From an uncultured Acetatifactor sp. (lineage in GTDB: Bacteria > Bacillota > Clostridia > Lachnospirales > Lachnospiraceae): a stretch of 64,000 nucleotides of DNA. Below, piece by piece: positions 15,773-24,372 of this stretch. Both the position numbers and the translations under genes were made by a program. The notes beneath the pieces were generated by a model. It was not told where the DNA came from. It made no database searches and saw only the letters and a program-made list of their open reading frames with translations. How positions within the stretch are numbered: the stretch's first letter is position 1; every line of letters begins with the position of its first letter. The stretch spans positions 39,866 through 103,865 of the forward strand of contig CAJUAP010000004.1 in NCBI GenBank assembly GCA_910584435.1. Direction: 5' to 3'.

Positions 15773-17239
15773 TCAGTTCTTCTTACTCAATACCGCTGCC
15801 AGCCTTTCCATTCCGTTCTGTACATTTCCCATAGACTTCAGAATATCCTCCACCCCTGCAGCCTGCTGCTCGGTGGCGGCGCTTATTTCCGCCGTTGTCA
15901 TCACAGAATTCTGTGAAATATCCTCCACCTGTTCCATTGCCGCCAGCAGATTCTCCTTAATTGCAACAATACTTGCCAGCTCCTGCTTCAGCATATCGGT
16001 GACAGAAATAACTTCCTCCGAAGAATGCAGCATGTTTTCAAATATTTTCACCGTATCATTCAGTTTATCGTTTGATTCTTCTACTATGACATTGTTATTG
16101 TCAATGACACCATTTACGTCCTTCACAGTATCAATGACATCCTTCAGAATTGCATCTATTTTCTGGGTTGCCGCAGCTGACTCCGCAGACAGCTTATTGA
16201 TTTCATCCGCCACCACAGCAAACCCTCTTCCAGCATCCCCTGCCCTGGCGGCCTCGATTGCCGCATTCAGCGCTAACAGGTTTGTCTGCTGTGCAATCTG
16301 GCTGATGCTTTCGATAATTTCCCCGATAGAATTGGATTTATGTACCAGAGAGGCCACACCTTCTGAAGCCACTCTTGTGGAAGCAATATTCTCGCTGAAT
16401 TTCTGTGACAGCTGCTCAATGGCATGTATGCCTTCGTCATTTTTCCCCTTCAGCTGTTTCATAGTCTCCACTGTCTGTATGACCTGACGCTCAGAACTTT
16501 CAATTTTCTGATTCAGGTCACCGAAGATATCAAGACTTCCTTTCACCTGCTGTATCTGTCTGTCCGCACTGTCTGCAATCTGGCTGGTGGAAGCAGCAAT
16601 TTCAGTAGTACTCGCCTCAAAGTTATGTAATGAATCATAGATCTTGCCGGAAGATTCCTCCAGCCCCCTGAACGTTCCGCTGACATTCCCCAGCAGTTCT
16701 TCCATTTCATGTTCCTTCTCTTCCACAGTCCTGAACAGAGATGTCGCTCTCTGAATAATGAAGACAGCCACCATAACCGCCAGCACATATACCATCCACA
16801 CAAAAATCCAAATAGAAAAACTGTACATTGCAAGATATTCTTCCCGGAATACAAACAATGCAATCAAATTGGGCACAACGGTAACTGCCGTACACACCCA
16901 TATCAGTGAAAGGTCATAGTAGGGAACCGCCAGGAACAATATCAGGAAATAAGCTTCTGCCATTGCACCGAAAGCCGCCGGATTACCGCACACAATCGTT
17001 ACCACACCACAGACTGGCAGAATAGAGATGTACAGATACTTGGCATATTTTCCCAGCATCTTTTCAAACAGCTTAACCAGGACATCCCCAAACACCATCA
17101 ACAGTACGATACAGTCCTTGGCTGTACCGCCGTTAAACAGAAGCACATACCCCAGAGCCACACAGGGTATGACTGCCAGGAACAGAAACAGGACCAAATT
17201 CATTCTCTTTTCTTCATTTTTCAAAATATCCAATTCCAT
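15773..17239 (-). CDS. Methyl-accepting chemotaxis protein
   Basis: A 488-residue chemoreceptor. The first 165 residues contain about five or six closely spaced hydrophobic segments and almost no extracytoplasmic domain, so this is not the classical two-helix receptor with a periplasmic sensor. It probably senses through the membrane part or from within the cell. From residue 170 on is a long coiled-coil signalling domain with the conserved hairpin tip IAQQTNLLALNAAIEAARAG and GRGFAVVADEINKLS. No HAMP domain is obvious. The ATG follows TTGGAGGAATTC. A CheV coupling protein is also encoded in the window (57087-57998), but no other chemotaxis genes are nearby. Confidence 0.92.
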   Translation of the reverse strand: MELDILKNEEKRMNLVLFLFLAVIPCVALGYVLLFNGGTAKDCIVLLMVFGDVLVKLFEKMLGKYAKYLYISILPVCGVVTIVCGNPAAFGAMAEAYFLILFLAVPYYDLSLIWVCTAVTVVPNLIALFVFREEYLAMYSFSIWIFVWMVYVLAVMVAVFIIQRATSLFRTVEEKEHEMEELLGNVSGTFRGLEESSGKIYDSLHNFEASTTEIAASTSQIADSADRQIQQVKGSLDIFGDLNQKIESSERQVIQTVETMKQLKGKNDEGIHAIEQLSQKFSENIASTRVASEGVASLVHKSNSIGEIIESISQIAQQTNLLALNAAIEAARAGDAGRGFAVVADEINKLSAESAAATQKIDAILKDVIDTVKDVNGVIDNNNVIVEESNDKLNDTVKIFENMLHSSEEVISVTDMLKQELASIVAIKENLLAAMEQVEDISQNSVMTTAEISAATEQQAAGVEDILKSMGNVQNGMERLAAVLSKKN

Positions 17240-17271
17240 TGAATTCCTCCAATCCGGCTTACTAAGACATA

Positions 17272-18141
17272 CTAAACCGTTATTTTCTTACAACATGCAA
17301 GCGCAAGCGCTCCGGGTCCAATGTGGCAGGATACGCTTAAGGAAAGAGCACCGATATAGATATCATAGCCGGGAAACTGTACCATGACTTCCTGTTTAAA
17401 GCTTTCTGCCGCTTCCAGATTCGCAGTATGGGCAATTTGAAGCCAGATATGCTTGTCTTCCGTCATTCCGCCGAAACGGTTCTCTATATCGTTTTTAATT
17501 GCATTCAGCATAATGCTCTTGCCCTGATTGGTGGTTCTGGCTTTTGCAAAGGCATCTAATTTCTCTCCCTGTATCTGCAGCACAGGTTTTAATCTGAGCA
17601 TGGTGCCTATGGCTGCGGCTGCCGGGGTAATCCTTCCGCCCTTTTTCAGATAATATAAGGTATCCAGCATAATATAGATGCTGCTGTTAAACTTATCCGC
17701 CTCCAGGAACTGCCTGATTTCCTCTGCATTCCTCCCTTTAGCCGCCAAAAGCTTTGCATCAAGGCAGGACTGCCGCTGGGTAACGGAAATCCTCTGGTTG
17801 TTTACCACCTGCACTCTGCCCTCATAATCTTCTGACAGCATAATAGCGCTCTGGCAGGAACCGGATAATCCACTGCTCATAGGGATATGAACGATCTCAT
17901 CATACTCCTTCAGGAGCTGATTCCAAAGTTCCATCACAGAATCCGGCGAAGGCTGGCTCGTGGCAATATCCGCACCGGAGGCCAGTTTCTCATAAAACTG
18001 CTCCTGTGTCAGATCAATGTCCTCATAAAAAGTTTCATCCTGAATCATAAACGGCATTGGCAGCACATAAATGCCCAGTTCTTTCGCCTCAGCCTGTGTG
18101 ATGCCGCTATTACTATCTGTTACAATAGCCACCTTTGACAT
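17272..18141 (-). CDS. DegV family fatty acid-binding protein
   Basis: A 289-residue DegV protein. VAIVTDSNSGI at the N-terminus, PMPFMIQDETFYED, TSQPSPDSV (the TSxPS motif that helps hold the fatty-acid carboxylate), HIPMSSGLSGS and LYYLKKGGRI are all family signatures. DegV/FakB proteins bind a fatty acid and present it to the FakA kinase; a DAK2/FakA-like protein is encoded 2.4 kb upstream (20497-22209), which makes cooperation plausible. The ATG at 18141 has an AGAGGG site. The gene lies 32 bases before the chemoreceptor and may share its transcript. Confidence 0.92.
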   Translation of the reverse strand: MSKVAIVTDSNSGITQAEAKELGIYVLPMPFMIQDETFYEDIDLTQEQFYEKLASGADIATSQPSPDSVMELWNQLLKEYDEIVHIPMSSGLSGSCQSAIMLSEDYEGRVQVVNNQRISVTQRQSCLDAKLLAAKGRNAEEIRQFLEADKFNSSIYIMLDTLYYLKKGGRITPAAAAIGTMLRLKPVLQIQGEKLDAFAKARTTNQGKSIMLNAIKNDIENRFGGMTEDKHIWLQIAHTANLEAAESFKQEVMVQFPGYDIYIGALSLSVSCHIGPGALALACCKKITV

Positions 18142-18220
18142 AAACACCCTCTTTTCCGTGTGCAGACAGTCCCGACCACTGTCTGACAGCATTCGATTGT
18201 TTTTAAGCTATATTTTACTG

Positions 18221-20284
18221 TTATATGGAGCGAAAGTCAACACCATCAGCAGCGGCATTTGAAAAATGCTTCCGCAAAAGTGCATTTTCTTCCCTTTCCA
18301 AATGCATATCTTCCTCCAGCAATTGTTCCACTGCCTCGGAAGCCTGTTTCAGAACGGCTGCATCCGAATAAATATCTCCGATACGGAACGAAAAATCCCC
18401 GCTCTGCCGGATGCCGAACAGCTCTCCAGGTCCCCGCAGCTTCAGATCTTGTGAAGCGATAAAGAAACCGTCATTGGACTGATTTAATATCTGCAGCCGC
18501 TCCATGGTTTCCTTTTTTTCATTGGTACTGACAAAAATGCAGTAGCTTTGATATTCCCCCCTGCCCACACGCCCCCGCAGCTGATGCAGCTGGGCAAGCC
18601 CGAAACGCTCTGCATTTTCTACCATCATCACCGTGCTGTTGGGCACATTGACGCCCACTTCTATCACCGTGGTTGACACCAGCACATCAATGGCATGAGC
18701 AGCAAATTCCTCCATAATTCTGTTCTTATCCGCAGGACGCATTTTCCCGTGAAGATATGCCACCCTCACCTCCGCCGGCAGGGCGCTTCTTAACTTCTCC
18801 GCATAGTCCACCACATTCTCCAGACTGCTCTCTTCCCCTTCCGCCGCTTCCACCTGCGGACAGATCACATACGCCTGGCGCCCCTTTTCCACCTCACCGG
18901 CGATAAATTGATACGCTTTGGCACGATATCCCGTGTTGACAACACAATTTTTCACAGGCAGACGATTGGCAGGCAGCTCATCTACAACGGAAATGTGCAA
19001 ATCACCATACAAAATAATGGCAAGCGTCCGTGGAATGGGGGTAGCGCTCATCACCAGAATATGAGGATTCCTGCCTTTTCCGGCCAGCAATTCCCTCTGC
19101 TTCACGCCAAAGCGATGCTGTTCGTCCGTCACCACCAGCGCCAGGGAATGATACTGTACTTTTTCCTGAATCAGCGCATGGGTGCCTATGACAAGGTTGG
19201 CCTCCCCTGCGGCAATTCTCCCATAGGCTTCCCTCTTGCCTTTTGCCGTCATGGATCCTACCAAAAGTACGGGCCGGAAACACAGGCCATACTTCTCAAT
19301 ATATCCCTGGATCGTGTCAAAGTGCTGTATGGCAAGCACCTCCGTAGGCGCCATCATTGCGCCCTGGTATCCGTTTTCCGCCGCCAGCAGCAGCGCCAGC
19401 ACCGCCAGAATGGTTTTCCCGGAGCCCACATCCCCCTGTACCAGACGATTCATACAATAGGGACTGCCGCAGTCATCTCTTATTTCCTGCCAGACCTTCT
19501 CCTGGGCATTTGTCAGCGGAAACGGCAGCTGTTCTATGAACTGTTCTGTACTCTCCGTTTCCGCCAGCCTGTAATCATTTGTCAATTTCTCACTGAATTC
19601 CTTATTCTCCCGTAACAGAAACAGAAAATCAAAGAATTCATCAAATACCAGCCGCCTCCTTGCCCGCAGCAGCGCATCATAATCTGCCGGAAAATGAATC
19701 GTCTCCACAGCTTCCCGCCGTGATATTAAATGATTCTTCCGAAGCAGTGTCTCGCTATAGTATTCCGGCGCAAACTTATAAAAAGACAATGCCTGCCTGA
19801 CGCATTTCCGTACTGCCTGATTGGTCAGGCCCTTTGTCAGTGGATAACACGGAATCAGCTGATTTTCCTGTCTGCGGTATTCGTCCGCGGCAAATATCCT
19901 CGGCTGTTCCATCAGCTTATAAGCGCCGCGGCTCTGCACCATTCCTCTGAATATATAGTAACCGCCCTGTTTTAATGTCTTCTTTAAAAAGGGCATATTA
20001 AAGAAGGTGAGCTGTAAATTACCGGAACCGTCCGAAACATTCACATTCAGAATGATCAGATTGCGGACTCTCTTCTCATTAGGTATGCCGCATACTGCCC
20101 CATAGACGGCGCACACCTCCCCCGGCGTCAATTTTCCAATCTTCTTCGGCTCTTCATAAGCATCATAATCTCTGGGATATGTCCCCAGCAGCTCCCCTAC
20201 AGTCAGAATATTCAATTTTGCAAACAGCTTCTGTGTCTTCTCGCCCACACCCTTAATCTCTAAGATCGAAGTATCCTTGTCCAT
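18221..20284 (-). CDS. recG: ATP-dependent DNA helicase RecG
   Basis: A 687-residue RecG, full length, for replication-fork reversal and branch migration. The wedge domain starts with IKGVGEKTQKLFAKLNILTV. The helicase core shows Walker A GDVGSGKT, the DEQHRFG box (DExH), MSATPIPRT, the RecG-typical VSTTVIEVGVNVPN and the QLHQLRGRVGRG motif. The ATG at 20284 is chosen because the protein then starts at the family's normal N-terminus; a GGGGAT stretch precedes it, weaker than most sites here. An in-frame longer start would add 31 residues. It follows the DAK2 gene in the same direction, a common order in Firmicutes. Confidence 0.95.
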   Translation of the reverse strand: MDKDTSILEIKGVGEKTQKLFAKLNILTVGELLGTYPRDYDAYEEPKKIGKLTPGEVCAVYGAVCGIPNEKRVRNLIILNVNVSDGSGNLQLTFFNMPFLKKTLKQGGYYIFRGMVQSRGAYKLMEQPRIFAADEYRRQENQLIPCYPLTKGLTNQAVRKCVRQALSFYKFAPEYYSETLLRKNHLISRREAVETIHFPADYDALLRARRRLVFDEFFDFLFLLRENKEFSEKLTNDYRLAETESTEQFIEQLPFPLTNAQEKVWQEIRDDCGSPYCMNRLVQGDVGSGKTILAVLALLLAAENGYQGAMMAPTEVLAIQHFDTIQGYIEKYGLCFRPVLLVGSMTAKGKREAYGRIAAGEANLVIGTHALIQEKVQYHSLALVVTDEQHRFGVKQRELLAGKGRNPHILVMSATPIPRTLAIILYGDLHISVVDELPANRLPVKNCVVNTGYRAKAYQFIAGEVEKGRQAYVICPQVEAAEGEESSLENVVDYAEKLRSALPAEVRVAYLHGKMRPADKNRIMEEFAAHAIDVLVSTTVIEVGVNVPNSTVMMVENAERFGLAQLHQLRGRVGRGEYQSYCIFVSTNEKKETMERLQILNQSNDGFFIASQDLKLRGPGELFGIRQSGDFSFRIGDIYSDAAVLKQASEAVEQLLEEDMHLEREENALLRKHFSNAAADGVDFRSI

Positions 20285-20496
20285 AACATCCCCGCATTTC
20301 ATCGGAATGAGAGCATATGTCATCTCATGATATACATAAAGGGCCGGCGCCAGCCAGTCCCTTATGTTCCCTGCCATTTTCTTCTGTTCAGTCCCTATCC
20401 GTCAGTACTGCAGACACTGATACTGCCTGTCTGTCCGGCACACAGACACTTTTATCGGCCTCCCGTCCGTGCTGCACAGACACAGGTATTGTCCGC

Positions 20497-22209
20497 CTAT
20501 TCCACTGACATCACATAATAATAAATCGGCTGTCCACCGTACTGCAGCTCAATATCACATTCAGGATACATCTCCGCAATCTGCATTCTGAAATCTTCGG
20601 CATCCTCCGGTTTTACATCGCTGCCGTAATAAATGCTGATTAATTCTGCATCCTCTCCCATCATTCGGGCAAGGGTGTCCTTTGCAACTCCTGACATTTC
20701 CACTCCCACAGCCAAAATGCCATTGTCGCCGATTCCCATATAATCTCCCTTTTTAATATCCTTATCTCCAATCACCGCATCGTGAACCGCATAAGTAACC
20801 TGACCGGTGCTCACATTGCCGATTTCACTGAGCATCGTCTCTTCATTTTCGTCTGCGGACAATTCCGGCACAAAATTAATCACCGCCGTAATCCCCTGAG
20901 GAATCGTCTTCGTGGGAATGACAAGCAGACTCTTCTCCGCAGTCAGTTCCGCCGCCTGGTTCGCTGCAAGAATGATATTCTTATTGTTCGGCAGAATAAA
21001 AATAGTTTTGGCGTTCACCTTATCCACTGCATCCAGGATATCCGCCGTACTTGGATTCATGGTTTGACCACCCTCGATAATATAGTCAACACCAAGGCTT
21101 TCAAAAATCTCCTTGATACCGTCACCTGCGGACACAGCAATAAATCCAAACTCCTTCTGGGGTTCGGGTGCCTTTTCCTCCACTGACGCAGCTTTTACCG
21201 GGGCAGACTCCGCCGCACCTTTCCCGGACATCTTAAAAAGCTTCTCCTGATGCTCCAAACGCATGTTGTCAATCTTCATATTGGACAGTGCTCCATACTT
21301 CAATGCCCTCTGGATTGCCAGACCAGGGTCATTGGTATGTACATGCACCTTTACCACATCATCATCCGCCACACATACAATAGAATCACCAATCGACTCA
21401 AGATATGCCTTGAAATCCAGTTCCTGCTTCGCACCAAATTCCTTATCCAGCATTATAATAAATTCCGTACAATAACCAAATTTAATCTCAGCCTCCGCCT
21501 GCGCTTTCATGGACGCATCGGACTTCACGGCTGCTGTTTTTCCCGCACTGCCCTTGGCATTTTCCCCAAAATCAAGGGTGATTTCCTTCCCAAGGAAAGC
21601 TTCAAAGGCACCTGCAAGCACTTCCACAAGCCCCTGTCCGCCGGAATCCACCACGCCCGCCTGCTTCAGCACAGGCAGCATCTCCGGTGTCTGGCTTAAC
21701 ACATACCTGGCATGTTCAATGATGCCGGCAAAGAACCGCTCCATATCCTGCTCGCCGTCCTCCGCCAAATCCTTTGCTTTGTCCGCAACCCCCTTCGCTA
21801 CCGTAAGGATGGTTCCTTCCTTCGGCTTCATGACCGCCTTATAAGCAGTTTCCACCGCCTTTTCAAACCCCTCCGCAAAAACGGGAATGGTCAAAACCGT
21901 CTCTGACTTAATCCTCTTCGTAAATCCCCGGAAAATCTGTGAAAGAATAACACCTGAATTGCCTCTGGCGCCGCGCAGAGAACCGCTGGAAATCGCCTTA
22001 CAGATGGATTCCATGTCTGCGTTATCGCCCAATGCGAATACTTCCTTCGCTGCTGACATAATGGTCATGGTCATATTGGTTCCCGTGTCACCGTCAGGAA
22101 CAGGAAAAACATTCAGTTCATTGATCCACTCTTTTTTATTCTCCAGATTCTTTGCGCCGGCCAAGAACATCTTGGAAAGCATTTTAGCGTCAATTTGCTG
22201 TACACTCAC
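20497..22209 (-). CDS. DAK2 domain protein, FakA-like (YloV)
   Basis: A 570-residue protein with an N-terminal DAK2 kinase domain (LNVFPVPDGDTGTNM, the ATP/Mg site, then SLRGARGNSGVILSQ), a middle segment and a C-terminal DegV-like domain ending near DIELQYGGQPIYYY. FakA proteins phosphorylate fatty acids delivered by DegV/FakB partners for phospholipid synthesis. The start is the GTG at 22209: AAGGAGG stands eight bases before it, whereas a longer frame would begin with TTG inside the preceding gls24 gene and read through that ribosome site. It is coupled to gls24 (13 bases apart). Confidence 0.9.
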   Translation of the reverse strand: MSVQQIDAKMLSKMFLAGAKNLENKKEWINELNVFPVPDGDTGTNMTMTIMSAAKEVFALGDNADMESICKAISSGSLRGARGNSGVILSQIFRGFTKRIKSETVLTIPVFAEGFEKAVETAYKAVMKPKEGTILTVAKGVADKAKDLAEDGEQDMERFFAGIIEHARYVLSQTPEMLPVLKQAGVVDSGGQGLVEVLAGAFEAFLGKEITLDFGENAKGSAGKTAAVKSDASMKAQAEAEIKFGYCTEFIIMLDKEFGAKQELDFKAYLESIGDSIVCVADDDVVKVHVHTNDPGLAIQRALKYGALSNMKIDNMRLEHQEKLFKMSGKGAAESAPVKAASVEEKAPEPQKEFGFIAVSAGDGIKEIFESLGVDYIIEGGQTMNPSTADILDAVDKVNAKTIFILPNNKNIILAANQAAELTAEKSLLVIPTKTIPQGITAVINFVPELSADENEETMLSEIGNVSTGQVTYAVHDAVIGDKDIKKGDYMGIGDNGILAVGVEMSGVAKDTLARMMGEDAELISIYYGSDVKPEDAEDFRMQIAEMYPECDIELQYGGQPIYYYVMSVE

Positions 22210-22222
22210 GCCAACGTCCTCC

Positions 22223-22582
22223 TTAATCAATCACTCTAACACCATCAACATAGATGTTTATTTTCTCGATTTCAATTCCTGTAAATTCTTCTACCTTATA
22301 CTTTACACTGCTGATGAGATTATCCGCAACCACCAGGATACTGACTCCATATGCAACAATCACATGGAAATCAAGAATCAGCTTATTCTTATTGAGGGTC
22401 ACGCTGATCCCCCTGGTAATACTATCCCTTTTCAGCAGTTTTACCAAGCCATCCTTTACACTGACACCCGCCATACCCACAATGCCAAAACACTCAACGG
22501 CAACGCTTCCTGCATATTGAGCGATCACTTCATTATTGACGATTATTTTTCCCATTTGGGTATTCATAGAAGAACCTTTCAT
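22223..22582 (-). CDS. Asp23/Gls24 family protein (YloU-like)
   Basis: A 119-residue alkaline-shock/Gls24 family protein. IIVNNEVIAQYAGSVAVECFGIVGMAG is split here as the conserved first half (IIVNNEVIAQYAG, CFGIVGMAG); VIVAYGVSILVVADNL and the C-terminal strand INIYVDGVRV complete the fold. Family members localise at the membrane and are linked to envelope stress. The gene nearly always precedes the DAK2/FakA gene, as here. The ATG at 22582 has GGAAGGG eight bases upstream. It is divergent from rpmB across a 281-base gap that contains a perfect palindrome ACATGCCGGCATGT (22659-22672), a possible operator. Confidence 0.9.
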   Translation of the reverse strand: MKGSSMNTQMGKIIVNNEVIAQYAGSVAVECFGIVGMAGVSVKDGLVKLLKRDSITRGISVTLNKNKLILDFHVIVAYGVSILVVADNLISSVKYKVEEFTGIEIEKINIYVDGVRVID

Positions 22583-22774
22583 ACCAATAACCCTTCCTTT
22601 CTATTTTGCAGCAGCAGCACAGTACCGCAGAAATGCAAGCTTATATGTTTACATATTTACATGCCGGCATGTCAGCATGTTCAATGCTTTTACAAGACAC
22701 CTATTATTTATTTTAACAGCTTTCCCTAAAAAAGGGAATATTAAATATAAAATTTAAAAAAAACTTTTTTTTAC

Positions 22775-22803
22775 TTGATTTTCCAAGATATTTCTGGTAA
22801 TAT
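22775..22803 (+). promoter_or_regulatory. Sigma-A-type promoter of rpmB
   Basis: TTGATT (22775-22780), a 17-base spacer and TAATAT (22798-22803), followed by about 55 bases of leader before the ATG. Confidence 0.7.
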
Positions 22804-22863
22804 ATTAGCGTTATGAATAAAACGCAGAGCGTGACAGTACGCAGGTGTGGAGGAGGTGGCAAA

Positions 22864-23049
22864 ATGGCTAAGTGTGATATTTGTGGTAAGGGCGTTCATT
22901 TTGGTAATAATGTAAGCCATTCTCATAGAAGAAGCAATGCAATTTGGAACTCTAATATCAAGAGAGTGAAATGCAAGGTCAATGGCGGTGCTAAGAGAAT
23001 GCATGTTTGTACAAGTTGTCTGAGATCAGGCAAAATAGAACGAGCTTAA
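22864..23049 (+). CDS. rpmB: 50S ribosomal protein L28
   Basis: A 61-residue L28 with HSHRRSNAIWNSNIKRV in the middle, the family signature, and a basic surface. It keeps two cysteine pairs (CDIC and CTSC), so it is the zinc-binding form; a zinc-free paralogue would lack them. The ATG at 22864 is preceded by GGAGGAGG and is 17 codons inside a longer open frame. It has its own promoter and terminator and is the normal divergent neighbour of gls24-DAK2-recG. Confidence 0.96.
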   Translation: MAKCDICGKGVHFGNNVSHSHRRSNAIWNSNIKRVKCKVNGGAKRMHVCTSCLRSGKIERA

Positions 23050-23052
23050 AAC

Positions 23053-23081
23053 AACGGCATAGCGGAAGCTATGCCGTTTTC
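23053..23081 (+). terminator. Rho-independent terminator of rpmB
   Basis: AACGGCATAGC / GCTATGCCGTT with a four-base loop (GGAA), followed by TTTTC. It starts four bases after the rpmB stop. Confidence 0.9.
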
Positions 23082-23099
23082 TTTGGATCTGTTTCTTCT

Positions 23100-23585
23100 C
23101 TATATTTCTTCCTTTTTTCGCCGAATGAATTCCCGGTTAATCAACTGTGCAAGCTCTTCATCGCCAAACAGGTTGTCCGGATGAAATATCTTCACCAAAT
23201 CCTTGTATCTCTTCCGCAATGCCAGAGGATTATTGATTCCGCGAAATAATGTTCTGGCAGTTTCTTCCATGACCGGACCGCCGATTCCTTTTACCTGGCT
23301 TTGTGCATAGCTTGTCCGCTCTCGGGCCAGCTCTCTTTTCTGCCGCTCCAAAGCCTTCCTGTCCTCATCCAGTTTCCGGAACCCATCCTGAAGTATCTCC
23401 AGTTTCTTGTCAAAGAATACATTTTCATCCTTCAGTCTCTTCCGTTCCTGAAGAATTCGCCTGTTCAACTCTTCCAATTCCTTCCGTTCATTCTGCAGCC
23501 GCACATTTTCCTGAAAAAGCCAGATTTTTACTTCCCGAAGCTTGTCTTCATTCTCCGTCTTACTAATCTCTTCCCAATCAACCAT
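23100..23585 (-). CDS. Coiled-coil protein with a C-terminal J-domain-like segment
   Basis: A 161-residue protein. Residues about 10-100 are heptad-rich, highly charged coiled coil (Glu, Lys, Arg, Leu). Residues about 112-161 read like helices II-III of a DnaJ J-domain: LRKRYKDLVKIFHPDNLFGD, with the invariant HPD tripeptide in the right place after a basic helix, then a helix with LINREF. Helix I is not clear. A role in recruiting DnaK is possible but not shown. A GAGAGG lies nine bases before the ATG. It faces the rpmB terminator and begins a leftward-read stretch whose upstream neighbours are the two-helix small protein and gerW. Confidence 0.65.
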   Translation of the reverse strand: MVDWEEISKTENEDKLREVKIWLFQENVRLQNERKELEELNRRILQERKRLKDENVFFDKKLEILQDGFRKLDEDRKALERQKRELARERTSYAQSQVKGIGGPVMEETARTLFRGINNPLALRKRYKDLVKIFHPDNLFGDEELAQLINREFIRRKKEEI

Positions 23586-23639
23586 TTACAACAACCTCTC
23601 AGGCGTTATGCCGCCCAATCAAACCATTTTTAAATACAG

Positions 23640-23780
23640 CTAATCGTCACAAAAACAATTATAACCAAAAAATAATAATAATGCAATGATAACAATGCCA
23701 ATCAGCCGGTTATGCGTAATCAGCATAATCAACATTCCAATTGCAATAAAAAAAGCTACAAATCCAATTATTTTCCTCAT
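23640..23780 (-). CDS. Two-helix small membrane protein (46 aa)
   Basis: A short open frame reading MRKIIGFVAFFIAIGMLIML, then ITHNRLIGIVIIALLLFFGY and NCFCDD. It is two hydrophobic helices joined by a short polar turn, with a basic N-terminus and cysteines at the end. GGTGG lies four bases before the ATG at 23780; an alternative ATG at 23801 would add seven residues. The composition is that of a real membrane protein and it lies in line between gerW and the J-domain-like gene. Function is not recognised; linkage to gerW hints at, but does not prove, a spore role. Confidence 0.6.
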   Translation of the reverse strand: MRKIIGFVAFFIAIGMLIMLITHNRLIGIVIIALLLFFGYNCFCDD

Positions 23781-23878
23781 ATTCCACCGAATGCTTTTCA
23801 TCACTCTATTTATATGCATGGAAAATATAAATATTGCCAGTCCAACGGTCTGCAGCGGGAAAACAATGGCACCTGATG

Positions 23879-24340
23879 CTATTCGGATTCCTCATCCGAT
23901 TCTTTCTTCGGAAATGCAATATCCACCACTTCTGCATCGGATATATCATTCTCTATATCCCCATCTTCCTTTTTCTTATCCGGCTTGGTAAACTTATCTA
24001 CTATATCCGGAATCATATCAAGTACTTTGGTAATAGCATCCTGATTCTTAATATTTACCAGTTTAACAGCGCCGTCCTTGATAACAAGAACCGCACTGGG
24101 CGTCATTTTTCCGCCTAAGCCGCCTGCACCGGAAGCGGACTCCGAACTGTTGTCACCTGTTCCGCCTGCTTTGCTTCCTGCTCCTGCTCCCACGCCAAAG
24201 CTCACATCTACCAGCGGCAGAATAATCGTATCTCCGATTCTGGTGGCATCTCCCACCACTGTCTTAGTCGACAGCACCGTGTCCATTCCCTTTAAGAGAG
24301 AATCCACCACTCCCTGAAACTGATTTTCTCTATTAGCCAT
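23879..24340 (-). CDS. gerW: GerW/YtfJ family spore protein
   Basis: A 153-residue protein with the GerW/YtfJ layout: an N-terminal helix (VVDSLLKGMDTVLSTKTVVGDA), the conserved strand DTIILPLVDVSFGVGAGAGS, a Gly/Ser-rich middle, GGLGGKMTPSAVLVI and an acidic tail. In Bacillus subtilis YtfJ/GerW is a mother-cell protein needed for normal germination. The ATG at 24340 has GGAGG five bases upstream; a start four codons earlier lacks one. The DUF2953 gene lies 32 bases upstream in the same direction, the same pair (ytfI-ytfJ) as in Bacilli. Together with yqfC/yqfD and the GH18 enzyme it shows that the host forms spores. Confidence 0.9.
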   Translation of the reverse strand: MANRENQFQGVVDSLLKGMDTVLSTKTVVGDATRIGDTIILPLVDVSFGVGAGAGSKAGGTGDNSSESASGAGGLGGKMTPSAVLVIKDGAVKLVNIKNQDAITKVLDMIPDIVDKFTKPDKKKEDGDIENDISDAEVVDIAFPKKESDEESE

Positions 24341-24372
24341 TTTTTCCTCCATTCTGCGCTCTGCTGCGCAAA

